From: Clostridiales bacterium
GTDB taxonomy: Bacteria > Bacillota > Clostridia > Tissierellales > Dethiosulfatibacteraceae
Assembly: GCA_003446975.1 (NCBI GenBank)
Contig: DMAP01000066.1
Coordinates: 1 to 6,205 of the forward strand
Reading direction: 5' to 3'
DNA length: 6,205 nt
Positions 5,489-6,205 of this stretch are shown here, in pieces. The translations under genes were made by a program, and so were the position numbers. Every line of letters starts with the position of its first letter. The stretch's first letter is position 1. Under the pieces are notes generated by a model, which worked only from the letters and a program-made list of their open reading frames with translations, was not told the DNA's origin and searched no databases.

Positions 5489-6205
5489 TCACAACAACAA
5501 ATAACTGAACGCGTTGAACAAATATCCTATGATTAAAATCCCAAGTGCTACAACTCCAACAAAGACGATTAAGAGTCTATTCTTAACAACCTTTTTCAGC
5601 ATAATGATTGAAGGCAATGACAACGCTGTAACAGCCATCATAAACGATAATGCGGTTCCGATTCCAACCCCTTTTAGAACCAAAGCTTCGGCTATGGGAA
5701 GCGTGCCAAAGATGTCAGCATACATTGGTATTCCTACCATAGTGGCAAGCAATACAGAATACCATTTATCCTGTCCAAGAATTGCAGTTATTACGCTTTC
5801 CGGTATCCAGTTGTGGATAGCGGCACCTATACCGACACCAATCAGTATATACAGCCAAACTCTTTCAGCTATTTCTTTCACCTGATCCACTGCAAATGTC
5901 ACTCTCTCTTTTTTAGTCAATGCTTCCTGCTCTGTTTCAACCATTTTGTTGTTAAAGACGAATGGCTCCACGTAGCTCTCCATCTTTGATTTGCTGATAA
6001 CAGTACCACCGATAACAGCAAGAATCAATCCAACAACCACATAAGCAAAGGCTATTTTCCAGTTGAATATACTGGCCAGTAATATGACTGAGGCCAAATC
6101 AACCAAAGGCGATGAAATCAAGAATGAGAATGTGACACCAATTGGAAGCCCAGCGCTTGTAAACCCAATAAACAACGGTATTGATGAACAGGAACAAAAT
6201 GGTGT
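5489..6205 (-). CDS. COG0701/DUF318 permease (ArsP-like), 5' end outside window
   Basis: C-terminal 238 residues of an integral membrane permease. The frame stays open to the window edge. The codon at 6173-6175 is TTG for an internal leucine, not a start, because the ten codons before it encode TPFCSCSSIP, the hallmark cysteine motif of the DUF318 family. Further marks are VTFSFLISSPLVD soon after it, a charged cytoplasmic-type loop rich in Lys and Glu, then GIPMYADIFGTLPIAEALV and TALSLPSIIMLKKVV near the C-terminus. Full family members have roughly 300-350 residues, so about one quarter to one third is missing. One studied subgroup, ArsP, exports trivalent organoarsenicals such as methylarsenite and roxarsone(III); others have unknown substrates. 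The adjacent arsR-acr3-arsC operon supports a link to arsenic, but that is inference. It ends 89 bp before arsR with no visible terminator. Confidence 0.9.
   Translation of the reverse strand, partial: TPFCSCSSIPLFIGFTSAGLPIGVTFSFLISSPLVDLASVILLASIFNWKIAFAYVVVGLILAVIGGTVISKSKMESYVEPFVFNNKMVETEQEALTKKERVTFAVDQVKEIAERVWLYILIGVGIGAAIHNWIPESVITAILGQDKWYSVLLATMVGIPMYADIFGTLPIAEALVLKGVGIGTALSFMMAVTALSLPSIIMLKKVVKNRLLIVFVGVVALGILIIGYLFNAFSYLLL

Noticed and set aside
5471..5519. GTTCAAC / GTTGAAC inverted repeat around the permease stop codon as a terminator
   Set aside because: The arms are only 7 bp with a 35-nt loop, and no U-tract follows on the minus strand, so it is not a credible terminator.
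5514..5885. 123-codon plus-strand open frame
   Set aside because: It is antisense to the DUF318 permease. Its composition reflects the reverse complement of membrane-protein codons, and it shows no domain.
1..6205. CRISPR array, tRNA, insertion sequence or attachment site
   Set aside because: I saw no regularly spaced repeats, no cloverleaf-like sequence, no transposase-like frame and no flanking direct repeats. The gaps between genes are short, apart from the tctC upstream region.

Overview
The window is low-GC, AT-rich between genes, and every gene reads on the minus strand. Start sites carry strong AGGAGG-type Shine-Dalgarno sequences, and TTG appears as a start codon. Together with the arsR-acr3-arsC gene order, this suggests a Firmicute, most likely an anaerobic or facultative member of the Clostridia. 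That placement is inference; the window holds no rRNA or other phylogenetic marker.

Layout in transcription order (right to left). (1) From the right edge to 5489 runs the 3' part of a COG0701/DUF318 (ArsP-like) permease. Its N-terminus is outside the window, but the TPFCSCSS motif is visible at the edge. (2) At about 5400-5490 lies a short control region with a 30-bp near-perfect palindrome over a perfect TATAAT, very probably the ArsR operator/promoter. (3) At 5400-3483 is a compact arsenic-resistance operon: arsR (repressor), acr3 (arsenite efflux) and arsC (arsenate reductase of the low-molecular-weight phosphatase fold), closed by a clear intrinsic terminator at 3431-3462. (4) From 3430 to 3094 is an AT-rich gap of about 340 bp with a good sigma-70-type promoter, an inverted repeat upstream of it and a structured leader. 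(5) From 3093 to 82 is a tripartite tricarboxylate transporter (TTT) operon in the order tctC-tctB-tctA. A hairpin lies between tctC and tctB, and a strong terminator at 35-79 follows tctA.

How the parts work together. In the ars unit, ArsC reduces arsenate to arsenite, Acr3 exports arsenite, and ArsR switches the operon on when As(III) (or Sb(III)) is present. The upstream permease probably adds export of another arsenic species or metabolite, but its substrate cannot be read from sequence. In the TTT unit, the lipoprotein TctC captures a carboxylate outside the membrane and delivers it to the TctA/TctB membrane complex for ion-gradient-driven uptake. No regulator or catabolic gene for the TTT ligand lies in the window, so the ligand is unknown.

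I found no convincing new system. Both operons belong to known families. The points worth a second look are regulatory structures (operator, intercistronic hairpin, long tctC leader), start-codon corrections, and cysteine patterns in ArsR and ArsC.
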